A DNA stretch of 64,000 nucleotides from Alphaproteobacteria bacterium (lineage in GTDB: Bacteria > Pseudomonadota > Alphaproteobacteria > Rhodospirillales > WMHbin7): NCBI GenBank assembly GCA_015231795.1, contig JADGAX010000006.1:1-64000 (forward strand), given 5' to 3'. Positions 16,948 through 26,550 of this stretch are shown here, piece by piece. A model generated the notes under the pieces. The model was not told the DNA's origin. It did no database searches and saw nothing but the letters and a program-made list of their open reading frames with translations. The position numbers and the translations under genes are program-made. Every line of letters starts with the position of its first letter. Within the stretch, counting starts at the first letter, position 1.

Positions 16948-17274
16948 TGAAAGGGAGGCCCGGGGTATAGCAAAGCCGGCCCCCCTTGTCGATAGACTTT
17001 GTTGAATTTCCCCAACTTGCTCCAAGCCCTGGCTTGCGCTGGCCGTCCGGCTTGGCTACCCTCGCCTTCCCGCCGGTATTTCGTCAGGCCCAAGGATGGC
17101 CGCTGGCGGGCAATTTCATTCTTCTGCTTCACCAAACCGGCGCGGCAGCCTGCCGTTATTGTTGCAATGATGGCGCGGTCCTCGCCGTTCAAAGCGTTGC
17201 AATTCCGTTTATTGTATGTTCGCATCGCGTGGCATTGCCCATCCGCTGTTTATCCAAGGGAGGCCCTTCATCCC
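16948..17274. other. Intergenic region between tRNA-Lys and moxR-type gene
   Basis: This 327-bp stretch separates the divergent tRNA-Lys and MoxR-type genes and must carry both promoters. Frames in it have no recognisable product or ribosome-binding site. The only clear signal is AAGGGAGG about 11 bases before the MoxR start. Confidence 0.5.
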
Positions 17275-18123
17275 ATGAGCCGGTTTCAAGGCACCGATTC
17301 TTACGTCGCCACCGAAGACCTGAGGGTCGCGGTCAACGCCGCCATCACGCTGGAACGCCCCTTGCTGGTCAAGGGCGAGCCGGGCACGGGCAAGACCGTG
17401 CTGGCCAGGGAGGTGGCCAACGCGTTGGGCCGCGACCTGATCGAATGGCACATCAAATCGACGACCAAGGCCCAGCAAGGCCTGTATGAGTACGACGCCG
17501 TTTCCAGACTGCGCGATTCCCAACTGGGCGAATCCAAGGTTCACGACATCTCGAACTACATCAAGCGCGGCAAGCTGTGGGAAGCCTTCGAAGCGCCCAA
17601 GCCGCCCGTGCTGCTGATCGACGAGATCGACAAGGCCGACATCGAATTTCCCAACGACTTGCTGCTGGAACTCGACCGCATGGAGTTCCACGTCTACGAA
17701 ACCGGCCAAAGCGTTGCGGCCAAGGTGCGCCCGGCGGTCATCATCACGTCGAACAACGAAAAGGAATTGCCCGACGCCTTCCTGCGCCGCTGCTTTTTCC
17801 ATTACATCCGCTTTCCCGACGCCGACACCATGGCCGCCATCGTCGAAGTGCATTATCCGGGCATCAAAAAGGCGCTGCTGTCGGAAGCCCTGTCCATGTT
17901 CTTCGAGGTCCGCGAAGTGCCCGGCCTTAAGAAAAAGCCGTCAACCAGCGAGTTGCTGGATTGGATCAAGCTGCTGCTGGCCGAAGACATGACGCCCGGC
18001 CAGTTGAAGGAACGCGACGCCAAGAACATTCTGCCGCCCCTGCACGGCGCCTTGTTGAAGAACGAGCAGGACGTGCACATGTTTGAGCGCTTGGCCTTTC
18101 TGTCGCGCCGGGACGGGCGCTGA
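17275..18123 (+). CDS. MoxR-family AAA+ ATPase
   Basis: The 282-residue protein has Walker A GEPGTGKT (about 32-39), Walker B LLIDEIDKAD (about 107-116), sensor 1 TSNNEKELPDAFLRRC and the following arginine-finger RRC region. MoxR ATPases work with VWA-domain partners as chaperones in maturation of protein complexes or metal cofactors, in the cytoplasm. The start was placed at the ATG in MSRFQGTDSYVATEDL, preceded by AAGGGAGG; upstream in-frame sequence shows no homology. The VWA gene follows after 18 bases. Confidence 0.92.
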   Translation: MSRFQGTDSYVATEDLRVAVNAAITLERPLLVKGEPGTGKTVLAREVANALGRDLIEWHIKSTTKAQQGLYEYDAVSRLRDSQLGESKVHDISNYIKRGKLWEAFEAPKPPVLLIDEIDKADIEFPNDLLLELDRMEFHVYETGQSVAAKVRPAVIITSNNEKELPDAFLRRCFFHYIRFPDADTMAAIVEVHYPGIKKALLSEALSMFFEVREVPGLKKKPSTSELLDWIKLLLAEDMTPGQLKERDAKNILPPLHGALLKNEQDVHMFERLAFLSRRDGR

Positions 18124-18141
18124 CTGGCCAGGGCAAGCAAC

Positions 18142-19329
18142 GTGTTCGTCCCCTTCTTTCTTGAACTGAGAAAGGCCAAGGTTCCGGTCTCGCTGATGGA
18201 GTATCTGACGCTCCTTGAGGTGATGGCCAAAGGCCTGGCCGACTACGACGTCGAAAAGTTCTATTACTTGTCGCGCGCCACCCTGGTGAAGGACGAGCGC
18301 AACATCGACAAGTTCGACCGTGTTTTCGGCCAGGTTTTCAAGGGGATTGAAGGCAACCTGGACGGTGTGGAAAGCAGTACGGCCCTGATCCCCGAGGAGT
18401 GGCTGAAGAAGATGGCCGAACGCCACCTGACGCCCGAGGAAATGGCCCATATCCAGTCGCTGGGCGGCTTCGAGAAGCTGATGGAGACTTTGAAGAAGCG
18501 GCTAGAGGAACAGAAGGAGCGCCATCAGGGCGGCTCGAAATGGATCGGCACGGCGGGCACCTCGCCCTTCGGGGCTTACGGCTACAATCCGGAAGGCATT
18601 CGCATCGGCCAGGATCGCTCGCGCCATCGCCGGGCCGTCAAGGTCTGGGACAAGCGCGAATTCAGGAATTACGACGATTCGGTCGAGATCGGCACGCGCA
18701 CCATCAAGGTGGCCTTGCGCCGTCTGCGCCGTTTCGCCCGGGAAGGGGCGGCCACCGAACTGGATTTGCCCGGCACCATCCGCGCCACCGCCCATCAAGG
18801 CGGCCTGCTCGATCTGAAAATGCGCCCCGAGCGCCACAACAAGGTCAAGGTGCTGCTGCTGCTGGATGTCGGCGGGTCGATGGACGATCATGTGCGCCTG
18901 GTCGAGGAACTGTTCTCGGCGGCGCGTACCGAGTTCAAGCATTTCGAACACTTCTATTTCCATAATTGCCCTTACGAGGCTTTGTGGAAGGACAACCGGC
19001 GCAGAAACAGCGACATCGTCCCTACGCAGCAAGTCTTGCGCACTTTCGGCCCCGACTGGAAATTGGTGATGGTGGGCGACGCCAGCATGAGTCCCTATGA
19101 AATCGCCTATGCCGGAGGGGCGGTCGAACATTGGAACGAAGAGGCGGGATCGGTCTGGATGCACCGGCTGGCGGACGCCTATCCCAGCATGGCCTGGATC
19201 AACCCGGTGCCGAAATCAAGCTGGTCTTATACATCCTCAATTGGCATGATGGAGCGGCTGACCGAGGGGCGCATGTTTCCGCTGACCCTGGAAGGCCTTG
19301 ATCTGGCCATGCAAAACTTGAACCGATGA
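18142..19329 (+). CDS. VWA-domain protein (CoxE-like), partner of the MoxR ATPase
   Basis: The 395-residue protein starts at a GTG (FVPFFLELRKAKVPVSL). Its N-terminal half is helical and charged (PEEWLKKMAERHLTPEEM and a QKERHQGGS linker). The C-terminal half is a von Willebrand A domain with a metal-adhesion-like site written DVGGS (about residue 242) in place of the usual DxSxS, then FHNCPYE and VMVGDASMSPYE. This layout is typical of the VWA genes paired with MoxR. Its stop overlaps the hemerythrin start by four bases (ATGA). Confidence 0.9.
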   Translation: MFVPFFLELRKAKVPVSLMEYLTLLEVMAKGLADYDVEKFYYLSRATLVKDERNIDKFDRVFGQVFKGIEGNLDGVESSTALIPEEWLKKMAERHLTPEEMAHIQSLGGFEKLMETLKKRLEEQKERHQGGSKWIGTAGTSPFGAYGYNPEGIRIGQDRSRHRRAVKVWDKREFRNYDDSVEIGTRTIKVALRRLRRFAREGAATELDLPGTIRATAHQGGLLDLKMRPERHNKVKVLLLLDVGGSMDDHVRLVEELFSAARTEFKHFEHFYFHNCPYEALWKDNRRRNSDIVPTQQVLRTFGPDWKLVMVGDASMSPYEIAYAGGAVEHWNEEAGSVWMHRLADAYPSMAWINPVPKSSWSYTSSIGMMERLTEGRMFPLTLEGLDLAMQNLNR

Positions 19330-19739
19330 ACGAACAGACAAAACAGTTCGGCTGGAGAGACGAATACAGCGTCGGTCATCTTGGCCTGGATGGCGAACAT
19401 CGCTACTTCATCGAGCTGATCAATCGCCTGTCGCTGGCCCTGACCAGCAATTTTCCGCGCCAGGAGATTCTGGACATTCTGATCATGCTTGAATCCGAAA
19501 CCGAGGTTCACTTTCAGCATGAGGAAGAGGTGCTGAAGCTGACCGGATATCCCAGCGTTCGCGACCATGCGGAAAAGCACCGAAAACTGCTAGGCGACAT
19601 CATCGACGCGCGCCACGCCGTCGAGAAGAGAACGGAAATCGATATCAAGGCGGAAAGCCACAGAATTTCGGCGCTGCGTTCGCAGATGTTCGAACATATC
19701 CTGAGCGAGGACATGGCGCTGCGCCACTCACAAAGATAG
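19326..19739 (+). CDS. Bacteriohemerythrin
   Basis: The 137-residue protein is a single hemerythrin domain, a four-helix bundle with a di-iron O2-binding site. Expected ligands are visible: GLDGEHRYF (His about 24), HFQHEEEVL (His and Glu about 62-66), DHAEKHRKLL (two His about 79 and 83) and a C-terminal EHILSEDMAL (His and Asp). It overlaps the VWA gene (ATGA), so it is translationally coupled to the MoxR/VWA pair. It likely senses, stores or delivers oxygen. Confidence 0.93.
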   Translation: MNEQTKQFGWRDEYSVGHLGLDGEHRYFIELINRLSLALTSNFPRQEILDILIMLESETEVHFQHEEEVLKLTGYPSVRDHAEKHRKLLGDIIDARHAVEKRTEIDIKAESHRISALRSQMFEHILSEDMALRHSQR

Positions 19740-19743
19740 GCTT

Positions 19744-20517
19744 TTACCCAAGTTCCTTGCGCAGCAATGCCAATTGGCTTTGCGATTCGGCATCCAGCGG
19801 ATCAATCTCGGCCGCTTTTTCCAGATGCGCCGCCGCCTCTTCCGGATCGCCGAAAGACAGCCAGGACAGACCCAGCCCCTTATGATATTCCGCAGGTTTG
19901 GGATCGGCGGCCACGGCCTGATCGAATTCGGCAATCGCCTTGCCCGCCTCGCCGCGCTTCAAAAGAAAGAAGCCCAGCCTAGCATGCGCTTCGGCATTGA
20001 TGGGATCAAGCGCCAGGGTTTTCTTGAAGCGTCCCTCGGCGGCGGCGTCCTCGCCCAGGGCCAGCAACGCCTTGCCAAGCTGAAGCTGGTAGGCAGCCTT
20101 GAACGGATCGAGATCGACAGCCCGCTTGAACCATTTCGCAGCTTCGACCTGCTCTCCTTCCTCGACCAGCAGGGCGGCCAGATTGCTGGCCCCCTCGCCC
20201 GAGGGGCGCGGCGCTTCCGCCGACGCGCGAAAATGCCCTTTGGCGGAATCGATATTGCCCAGCGCCCGATGCGCCTCGCCAAGCGTGTTGTGAAAATCGG
20301 CGCTGGAGGGCGACAGTTCCAGGGCCTTCGAAGCCAGATCGACCGCCTGTTGGGCGTCGCCGTCTTGCAGGCGGGTCAACCCCAGAAGATGCAAGGCTTC
20401 GGCGTTGTGCGGTTCGATGGTGAGTATCTCGCCATAGATCTCAGCCGCCTCGGCAACCTTTCCGGCCCGATGGCGCCTTAAGGCACGTTTCATCATTTCT
20501 GCGGTCGCTGCGCCCAT
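19744..20517 (-). CDS. TPR-repeat protein
   Basis: The 257-residue protein consists of about six tandem tetratricopeptide repeats (KVAEAAEIYGEILTIEPHNAEALHLLGLTRL and similar units with the W/L-G-A-P pattern), with no signal peptide or enzyme domain. It is presumably a cytoplasmic scaffold. ATG at 20517 follows AGGGGTGAG; a GTG six bases earlier overlaps that site. It is downstream of lpxC on the same strand, separated by a hairpin. Its stop codon is 4 bases from the convergent hemerythrin stop. Confidence 0.85.
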   Translation of the reverse strand: MGAATAEMMKRALRRHRAGKVAEAAEIYGEILTIEPHNAEALHLLGLTRLQDGDAQQAVDLASKALELSPSSADFHNTLGEAHRALGNIDSAKGHFRASAEAPRPSGEGASNLAALLVEEGEQVEAAKWFKRAVDLDPFKAAYQLQLGKALLALGEDAAAEGRFKKTLALDPINAEAHARLGFFLLKRGEAGKAIAEFDQAVAADPKPAEYHKGLGLSWLSFGDPEEAAAHLEKAAEIDPLDAESQSQLALLRKELG

Positions 20518-20553
20518 GCTCACCCCTAAAAGACAGGCGCATTGTAGAACGCA

Positions 20554-20577
20554 AACCGGTGGCTCTGTCCACCGGTT
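20554..20577. terminator. Hairpin after lpxC
   Basis: The inverted repeat AACCGGTGG / CCACCGGTT (9-bp stem, 6-base loop) lies between the lpxC stop and the TPR gene. On the minus strand it is followed by TTTGCG, so it may be a weak or partial terminator for lpxC. Confidence 0.55.
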
Positions 20578-20600
20578 GTTTTACGAAAGGGGAGGTTGCT

Positions 20601-21605
20601 TTAAGCGCTGGCGGCGGCGACGGCGCGAACGGGAAGCACTTCCGCTCCCGAGGCTGGTACGACCAGCGTCTCACACATCGGTTCCAGGCGATAGGCCGTC
20701 GGATCGGACAGCAGGGCGCGCAGCAGCAGATTGTTCATGGCGTGGCCGGAACAACGGCCCTGGAAACGGCCCAGAATGGGATGGCCGGCCAGATACAGAT
20801 CGCCAACAGCGTCCAGCACCTTGTGACGCACGAACTCGTCGTCATAACGCAGGCCGTCTTCATTCAAAATCTTGTTGTCGGCGCCAATCACCACGGCATT
20901 GTTCAGCGAACCGCCCTTGGCAAGGCCAGCCGCCCTGAGCATGGCCACTTCCTGTTCCAACCCGAAGGTGCGCGCCCGGCACACTTCCGAGCGGAAGGCG
21001 CTGGAAGTGATTTCGACCTGCATTTCCTGGCGGCTGATGGCGGCGCTGGCGAAATCGATGGCCAGATCGACCTGGAAACTGTCGGCAGGCTCCAACGACA
21101 CCATGCGGTCGCCGTCTTGCAGCTTGATCGGGCGCAGCACGCGAATGGCCATGCGGGGCGCATCTTGCTCGACCACGCCCGCGCAATCGATCAGGAAGAC
21201 GAAGGGCTGGGCGCTGCCGTCCATGACCGGCACTTCAGGCCCGGTGATTTCGATCAGAAGATTGTCGATCCGGCTGCCCGCCAGGGCGGACATCAGATGT
21301 TCGATCGTGCGCACCACGGCGCCGTTCGCGGAAACGCCGGTGCACAGGCGGGTGTCGTCCACCATGTCCCAGCGGGCGGGGATCAGGGCGCCGTTGCCCG
21401 CGATGTCCGTCCGCTTGAAGACGATGCCGTGATCCACCGGAGCAGGTTTCAGCGTCATCGTGACCTTGACGCCCGAATGCAGGCCAACGCCGGTGCAGGA
21501 GATGGGATTTTTGAGGGTGCGCTGGCTGATCGGGTGACCGGAGAGCTTGACGCCGCCAGCAGCCTGGCCGTTCTGCCCGTACCTTCTGGTCATCGCATCG
21601 AACAT
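20601..21605 (-). CDS. lpxC: UDP-3-O-acyl-N-acetylglucosamine deacetylase
   Basis: LpxC removes the acetyl group from UDP-3-O-acyl-GlcNAc, the committed Zn-dependent step of lipid A synthesis in the cytoplasm. The 334-residue protein has the start [14 protein letters not shown], zinc-ligand motifs TIEHLMSAL and [13 protein letters not shown] (HKxxD) and the C-terminal [13 protein letters not shown] with catalytic His. ATG follows AGGGG. It lies 223 bases downstream of ftsZ on the same strand, the usual position at the end of the dcw cluster, but a strong terminator separates them. Confidence 0.97.
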   Translation of the reverse strand: MFDAMTRRYGQNGQAAGGVKLSGHPISQRTLKNPISCTGVGLHSGVKVTMTLKPAPVDHGIVFKRTDIAGNGALIPARWDMVDDTRLCTGVSANGAVVRTIEHLMSALAGSRIDNLLIEITGPEVPVMDGSAQPFVFLIDCAGVVEQDAPRMAIRVLRPIKLQDGDRMVSLEPADSFQVDLAIDFASAAISRQEMQVEITSSAFRSEVCRARTFGLEQEVAMLRAAGLAKGGSLNNAVVIGADNKILNEDGLRYDDEFVRHKVLDAVGDLYLAGHPILGRFQGRCSGHAMNNLLLRALLSDPTAYRLEPMCETLVVPASGAEVLPVRAVAAASA

Positions 21606-21761
21606 GCCGTTATCCCCTAATCAAAACCGAACCACTAAATGCGCACTTTCACGACATCCTTGTAACAAGACCTGGGGCCAGCAACAAATCACTTCATGTT
21701 ACGGATTGTTACGCATGCGCAAGGATGTTCGCGCTATGAACAACAAACGAAATCAATGACA

Positions 21762-21802
21762 TACAAAAACGAACCCGGCCACCCATGACTTGGGTGGCCG
21801 GG
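21762..21802 (-). terminator. Intrinsic terminator of ftsZ / dcw operon
   Basis: A perfect 12-bp stem (CCCGGCCACCCA / TGGGTGGCCGGG, 5-base loop) lies 26 bases beyond the ftsZ stop, followed on the minus strand by TTCGTTTTTG. It is the strongest terminator in the window and closes the 16-gene division cluster before lpxC. Confidence 0.93.
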
Positions 21803-21828
21803 CAATGTTTCAAGGCTTGCCGATAGGC

Positions 21829-23469
21829 TTAATTGGCCTGACGGCGCAGGAAAGTCGGAATGTCCAGCGCATCCTCGTCGCCCTTCGACAAGGTGGGCCG
21901 GTCCAAAGGATCAAGGCCGCCCAAACGGGGCTGCGAGGTCTGGATCAACCCGGCCTGCGGCGCTTGCGGCGATGCTGGGGCCGGAGCGGAAGGACGCTTG
22001 GCCGCCCCGGTGACCAGACCGAACAGGCTGGACGACTTCTTGGCCTGCGGCTCGGCCTTGGCCGGATCGGGCCGCAGCAAGTCGGGCAGACGATCTTCCT
22101 CGGCCCGCATCCTCGGCTGGGCCGCCCCATTCATCACGGCGGCTTCGGCGAAGGGATCCGCCTTGGCCGCAGGCGCGTCCTCCAGCGTCGCCGGAGCGGG
22201 CGGAATATAGGCTTCCGCCTTGGGCGGCTCCTGGGCATGGCGCTCGTGGGCGACGATATCCAGGCTGGGCTGGAGAACGGTGCGCATCGGCTCGACGGGC
22301 CTCGCCATGGCGACCATGGTTCGGGTCTGAACCTGAAGCGTTTCGGGCTGCGGCTGGGCTTGCGCCAGAGCCGGAGCCGGAGCGCTTGTCATCGTCGGAG
22401 CATGGACGGGGCTGGGCGCTTGCACAGGTTCGCTGGCCTGACGCTGTTCGCGATTGGCGATGAAGTCGAACACGCTGGGCTTGCCGCGCACAGCACTTTC
22501 GGCATCGATGCCGGTCGCCACCACCGAAATGCGGATCTTTCCTTCAAGTGCGTCGTCGAAGGTTGAACCGAAGATGATGTTGGCGTCGGGATCGGCCTCG
22601 TCGCGGATGCGGTTGGCCGCCTCATCCACTTCGAACAAGGTCAGATCGGAACCACCCGTGATGTTGATCAGAACGCCCCTGGCCCCCTTCATCGACGTGT
22701 CGTCGAGCAGCGGGTTCGAGATGGCGGCCTCGGCGGCGTCGAGTGCTCGCCGCTCTCCAGCCGACTCGCCCGTCCCCATATGGGCCTTGCCCATCTCACC
22801 CATCACGGTGCGGATGTCGGCGAAATCGAGATTGATCAGGCCGGGCACCACCATCAGGTCGGTGACGCCGCGCACGCCCGAGCACAGCACGTCGTCGGCC
22901 ATCTTGAAGGCCTCGGCGAAGGTGGTTTTCTGGTTGGCGACGCGAAACAGATTCTGATTGGGAATGATGATCAGCGTATCGACGATGGCCGCCAACTCCT
23001 CGATCCCGGCTTCGGCCAGGCGCATGCGGTGATGGCCTTCGAACTGGAACGGCTTGGTGATGACGCCGACGGTCAGAATGCCCTGTTCGCGGGCCGCCCG
23101 GGCAATCACGCCCGCAGCCCCCGTGCCGGTGCCGCCGCCCATGCCCGCCGTGATGAAGGCCATGTTGCAGCCCGACAATTCGGACAGAATTTCTTCCATC
23201 GCCTCTTCGGCGGCGGCCCTGCCGATATCGGGCCTTGATCCTGCGCCCAAACCCTGCGTGGTGCCGACCCCCAATTGGATGCGCCGGTTGGTTTTCGATT
23301 GCGAAAGCGACTGGGCATCGGTGTTGGCGACAACGAATTCGACGCCTTCCAGGCCGGACTGGATCATGTTGTTGACCGCATTGCCGCCCGCACCGCCCAC
23401 GCCGATGACGACGATGCGCGGTTTAAGCTCGGGATGCCCCGAGGGCAGAGAACTAAAATTGATCGCCAT
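21829..23469 (-). CDS. ftsZ: Cell division protein FtsZ
   Basis: FtsZ is the tubulin-like GTPase that forms the division ring. The 546-residue protein has the nucleotide-binding [13 protein letters not shown] (about 22-34), the tubulin signature GGGTGTGAA (about 112-120), NxDxxD loop segments and a T7-loop region NLDFADI. A long Ala/Pro/Gln-rich linker (about 320-530) is followed by the C-terminal peptide [11 protein letters not shown], which binds FtsA and other partners. The long linker is common in alphaproteobacteria. The start was placed at MAINFSS, preceded by AGGAGGTGG. Confidence 0.98.
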   Translation of the reverse strand: MAINFSSLPSGHPELKPRIVVIGVGGAGGNAVNNMIQSGLEGVEFVVANTDAQSLSQSKTNRRIQLGVGTTQGLGAGSRPDIGRAAAEEAMEEILSELSGCNMAFITAGMGGGTGTGAAGVIARAAREQGILTVGVITKPFQFEGHHRMRLAEAGIEELAAIVDTLIIIPNQNLFRVANQKTTFAEAFKMADDVLCSGVRGVTDLMVVPGLINLDFADIRTVMGEMGKAHMGTGESAGERRALDAAEAAISNPLLDDTSMKGARGVLINITGGSDLTLFEVDEAANRIRDEADPDANIIFGSTFDDALEGKIRISVVATGIDAESAVRGKPSVFDFIANREQRQASEPVQAPSPVHAPTMTSAPAPALAQAQPQPETLQVQTRTMVAMARPVEPMRTVLQPSLDIVAHERHAQEPPKAEAYIPPAPATLEDAPAAKADPFAEAAVMNGAAQPRMRAEEDRLPDLLRPDPAKAEPQAKKSSSLFGLVTGAAKRPSAPAPASPQAPQAGLIQTSQPRLGGLDPLDRPTLSKGDEDALDIPTFLRRQAN

Positions 23470-23523
23470 AAGTCCACCTCCTGCAGAGCGCCGGATCAAC
23501 CGGCACAGCTTAAAAGCTAAAAG

Positions 23524-24777
23524 TTAAAAATTATCCCTCAACCACTGCCCGAAGCGTCCGAATTTGCCCGCGGACGCCACATTTTGTTTAGAACTCTTCT
23601 CGGGGGCCGCGGCGAGGCTGCTGGCCCCATAGCGCAGCAACCCGGCGGCGACGGCGAAGGCGGGTCCCCCGGTGGCTTCGGCCAGACCGGCGAATCCTTG
23701 CGGGCGGCCCATGCGCACCTGCTTGTCCAACACTTGGCCCGCCAGATCGCGAACCCCCGACAATTGACTGGCCCCGCCCAGCAGAACGACGCGCCTGCCC
23801 GCGATGCGGTCCATGCCCGATGCTTCCAGATGGCTACGCACCATTTCGAAGGTTTCCTCGATCCTGGGCCTGACGATCTGCACCAGCATCGAGCGCGGCA
23901 TCTGGGCCGGAGCCTGATCCTCTTCCTCGCCGACCAAGGGAACGCGCAGCATTTCGCGATCGTCGGATGCCGACGGCATGCAGCTTCCATACAGCGTTTT
24001 CAGCCGTTCGGCCTGGGACAAAGGCGTTGAAAGGCCCCTGGCGATGTCGTTGGTGACGTGGCCGCCGCCCACCGGAAGCGTATCGATGTGAATCACCTCG
24101 CCATTCAAGAAGACGGCGATGGTGGTGGTGCCGCCACCCATGTCGATCACGGTGGCCCCCAAATCCTTTTCGTCATCGACCAACGAGGCCAGACCGGCGG
24201 CGTAAGGGGCGACAACCAAGGCTTCGATGTCCAGATGGCCGCGAGCGACCACGGTCGATAGATTCTTAAGCGCCCCAGACGCCGCCGTGACCAGATGAAC
24301 GCCCACGCCCAGCTTCTCTCCAAACATCCCCCTGGGGTCGCGAATGCCTTCGCTGCCGTCCAAACGATAGCCCAGCGGGATGCAATGGATCACTTCGCGG
24401 TCCGGACTTTCCGCCGGCTGCTGGCGCGCATGGTCCAACATGCGTCGAATGTCGGAATCGTTCACCTCATGGCCCGCCACCGCCACATCGATATCGACAT
24501 GCCTCGACTGTGGCTGACCGCCCGTAAAGCCGATCACAACTTGGCCCACGCGCTCGCCCGCCATGTCCTCTGCCGCTTCGACGGCCTGGCGCACCTGGGT
24601 TTCCGCGGCTTCCATATCGACGACCAGTCCGGCCCGCATGCCGCGCGAGACCTGATGGCCGATGCCGACGATCTTGATGGCGCCGTCGTCTTGAACGCGC
24701 GCGATGAAACAACAGACCTTGGTGGTGCCCACATCAAGAGCGGCAATCAATCCATTTCTTGGACGAGGCTTGGCCAT
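23524..24777 (-). CDS. ftsA: Cell division protein FtsA
   Basis: FtsA is an actin-like ATPase that tethers FtsZ to the membrane. The 417-residue protein has the phosphate-1 motif AALDVGTTKVCCFIA, domain 1C, phosphate-2 TVIDMGGGTTTIAVF and the adenosine motif VVLLGGASQLSG. The C-terminal end FGRFGQWLRDNF is the amphipathic membrane-targeting helix. The start at MAKPRPRNG lies 4 bases after the ftsQ stop, with AAGGA upstream; a longer in-frame start inside ftsQ is less likely. Next gene is ftsZ, 54 bases downstream. Confidence 0.97.
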   Translation of the reverse strand: MAKPRPRNGLIAALDVGTTKVCCFIARVQDDGAIKIVGIGHQVSRGMRAGLVVDMEAAETQVRQAVEAAEDMAGERVGQVVIGFTGGQPQSRHVDIDVAVAGHEVNDSDIRRMLDHARQQPAESPDREVIHCIPLGYRLDGSEGIRDPRGMFGEKLGVGVHLVTAASGALKNLSTVVARGHLDIEALVVAPYAAGLASLVDDEKDLGATVIDMGGGTTTIAVFLNGEVIHIDTLPVGGGHVTNDIARGLSTPLSQAERLKTLYGSCMPSASDDREMLRVPLVGEEEDQAPAQMPRSMLVQIVRPRIEETFEMVRSHLEASGMDRIAGRRVVLLGGASQLSGVRDLAGQVLDKQVRMGRPQGFAGLAEATGGPAFAVAAGLLRYGASSLAAAPEKSSKQNVASAGKFGRFGQWLRDNF

Positions 24778-24781
24778 GCGA

Positions 24782-25651
24782 TCAGGCATCCTTATCGTGC
24801 GTTTTGGTCTTCTTGCCGGTTTCGGTGCGCCCTTCCGGATCATTGGGCGTTCCCACCACCAGCCGGTCGGGCAGGCGCAGGTCGATCATCAGCAAGTTCC
24901 GCTCAAGCAACTGGTGATCGCGCTCAAGGCGGGCCAGGCGCGACCAGGCGGCGGCGGTCTGGGCCTCGGGCAAGCGCACGTCGACGCCAGCGGCGATGTC
25001 GTCGAGCTTCACGTTCCAGCGGCGATTGCCGACGCGCACCGCCGCCTTCACGCGCCCGGCCAAATCAGGCTCCGCCGACAGGGCGGCGAACAAGGCGCTG
25101 GCGTGCTGGGGCGCATCGGGTCCGACGATCACCGGCAGATGCGCGAACTCGCCGGTCGCATCAGGGCCGATTTCAGCGCCATCGCGATCGACCAGCACGA
25201 AGCGGCCGCTTCTTTGCCATTGCGCCATCGGTTCGCGCTCGACCAAACGGATATGCACATGCCCCGGCAAACGCCGCTCGACCGTGGCCTGTTTGACCCA
25301 GGCCAGATTCTCGAGGCGCGCGCGCACCAAGGGCAGATCGGCGGTTAGGATGGGATCGCCTCGCTTAAGGCCAAGGGCGGCCAGAATGGCTTCGGGTTCC
25401 TGGCGCTTTCGGCCTTCGACCGTGATGTCGGCCACCACCAAACCAAGCCGGGATGCCGTATCGTTCAACGCCTTGTGCGCCATGTCGTTGGCGCGGCGGA
25501 AATGTCCTTGCTGGTCCAGCCACCACAGGCCGAATGCCGCCGAGCCGCTGCCAGCCAGGATCAGGGATACCAGCAAGACCGGCTTTAGCCAACGTCGCCT
25601 GGGCTGCTGACGGCGCGCATTCTGCGCGTCTTGTTTCTTCACGCGTCGCAT
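24782..25651 (-). CDS. ftsQ: Cell division protein FtsQ
   Basis: FtsQ is a bitopic divisome protein connecting cytoplasmic and periplasmic components. The 289-residue protein has a basic N-terminus with one membrane segment (LKPVLLVSLILAGSGSAAFGLW), then a POTRA domain (DITVEGRKRQEPEAILAALG) and a C-terminal beta domain (RRLPGHVHIRLVEREPMAQW). The start was placed at MRRVKKQ, preceded by AAGGAGG at 4-base spacing, overlapping the ddl end by 13 bases. Confidence 0.95.
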   Translation of the reverse strand: MRRVKKQDAQNARRQQPRRRWLKPVLLVSLILAGSGSAAFGLWWLDQQGHFRRANDMAHKALNDTASRLGLVVADITVEGRKRQEPEAILAALGLKRGDPILTADLPLVRARLENLAWVKQATVERRLPGHVHIRLVEREPMAQWQRSGRFVLVDRDGAEIGPDATGEFAHLPVIVGPDAPQHASALFAALSAEPDLAGRVKAAVRVGNRRWNVKLDDIAAGVDVRLPEAQTAAAWSRLARLERDHQLLERNLLMIDLRLPDRLVVGTPNDPEGRTETGKKTKTHDKDA

Positions 25652-26550
25652 GTCGCCTCCTTGACCATCCAATCGACCAGTTCGGCAAAGGAGATTCCGG
25701 CGGCCTGGGCGATTTCCGGCACCAAGGACAGGTTGGTCATGCCGGGCTGCGTATTGGTTTCCAGAATGATCAGTTCGCCCTTGGCTTCGTCATAACGGAA
25801 ATCCGAACGCGACACGCCCCGGCATCCCAGGGCCTGATGGGCCAGAACGGCCAGTCGGCAAACTTCGTCATAGATCGCCTTGGAAACTGGGGCGGGTACA
25901 ATGTGGTCGGCTTTGCCGTCGGTGTATTTGTTGGTGTAGTCGTAGAAACCCTGCTTGGGGCGGATCTCCAGACAACCCAAGGCGCGCTCGCCCATGACCG
26001 CCACCGTCAACTCGCGCCCCGGCACATAGCGTTCGACCATCACCGAGCCGCCATAAGGCCAGCTTGTCTCTTCGAACAGATTCATGTTGTCGCCGGGCTG
26101 GACGATGCGCACGCCGACGCTTGACCCTTCGTTCGAAGGCTTGATGACGTAAGGCCTGGGAATCGGATCGCCCTTGATCAGCATTTCGCGGCTCGCCATC
26201 ACATCCTCGGCCACCGGAATCCCGGCTTGCGCGAAGACCTTCTTGGCCGACGGCTTGTCCATGGCCAGCGCCGAAGCCAGAAGGCCGGAATGGGTGTAGG
26301 GAATGTCCAGGATGTTCAAGATGCCCTGAATGCAGCCGTCCTCACCGAAGCGCCCGTGCAGGGCGTTGAACACCGCGTCGGGCCTGGGAAACAGCCGGGT
26401 CAGAAGCTGGGCGATGTCGCGTTGAACGTCGATGGCCGTCACCTGATAGCCAAGGCTCATGAGCGCCTTGACCACCGAAGCGCCGGAATTGAGCGACACT
26501 TCGCGCTCGGCCGACCATCCACCCATCAGAACCGCAATGCGCTTGCTCAT
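25639..26550 (-). CDS. ddl: D-alanine--D-alanine ligase
   Basis: Ddl joins two D-alanines with ATP for the peptidoglycan stem peptide. The 303-residue ATP-grasp enzyme has VLMGGWSAEREVSLNSG at the start, HGRFGEDGCIQGILNILDIPYTHSG, the ATP-binding VIKPSNEGSSVGVRI and the C-terminal GVSRSDFRYD / LETNTQPGMT with metal-binding Glu and Asn. It belongs to the DdlB type found in dcw clusters. The start overlaps the murB stop as ATGA. Confidence 0.97.
   Translation of the reverse strand: MSKRIAVLMGGWSAEREVSLNSGASVVKALMSLGYQVTAIDVQRDIAQLLTRLFPRPDAVFNALHGRFGEDGCIQGILNILDIPYTHSGLLASALAMDKPSAKKVFAQAGIPVAEDVMASREMLIKGDPIPRPYVIKPSNEGSSVGVRIVQPGDNMNLFEETSWPYGGSVMVERYVPGRELTVAVMGERALGCLEIRPKQGFYDYTNKYTDGKADHIVPAPVSKAIYDEVCRLAVLAHQALGCRGVSRSDFRYDEAKGELIILETNTQPGMTNLSLVPEIAQAAGISFAELVDWMVKEATCDA

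Noticed and set aside
20559-21620. A long plus-strand open frame opposite lpxC
   Set aside because: It is the antisense of a clear lpxC gene; in GC-rich DNA long antisense frames are expected.
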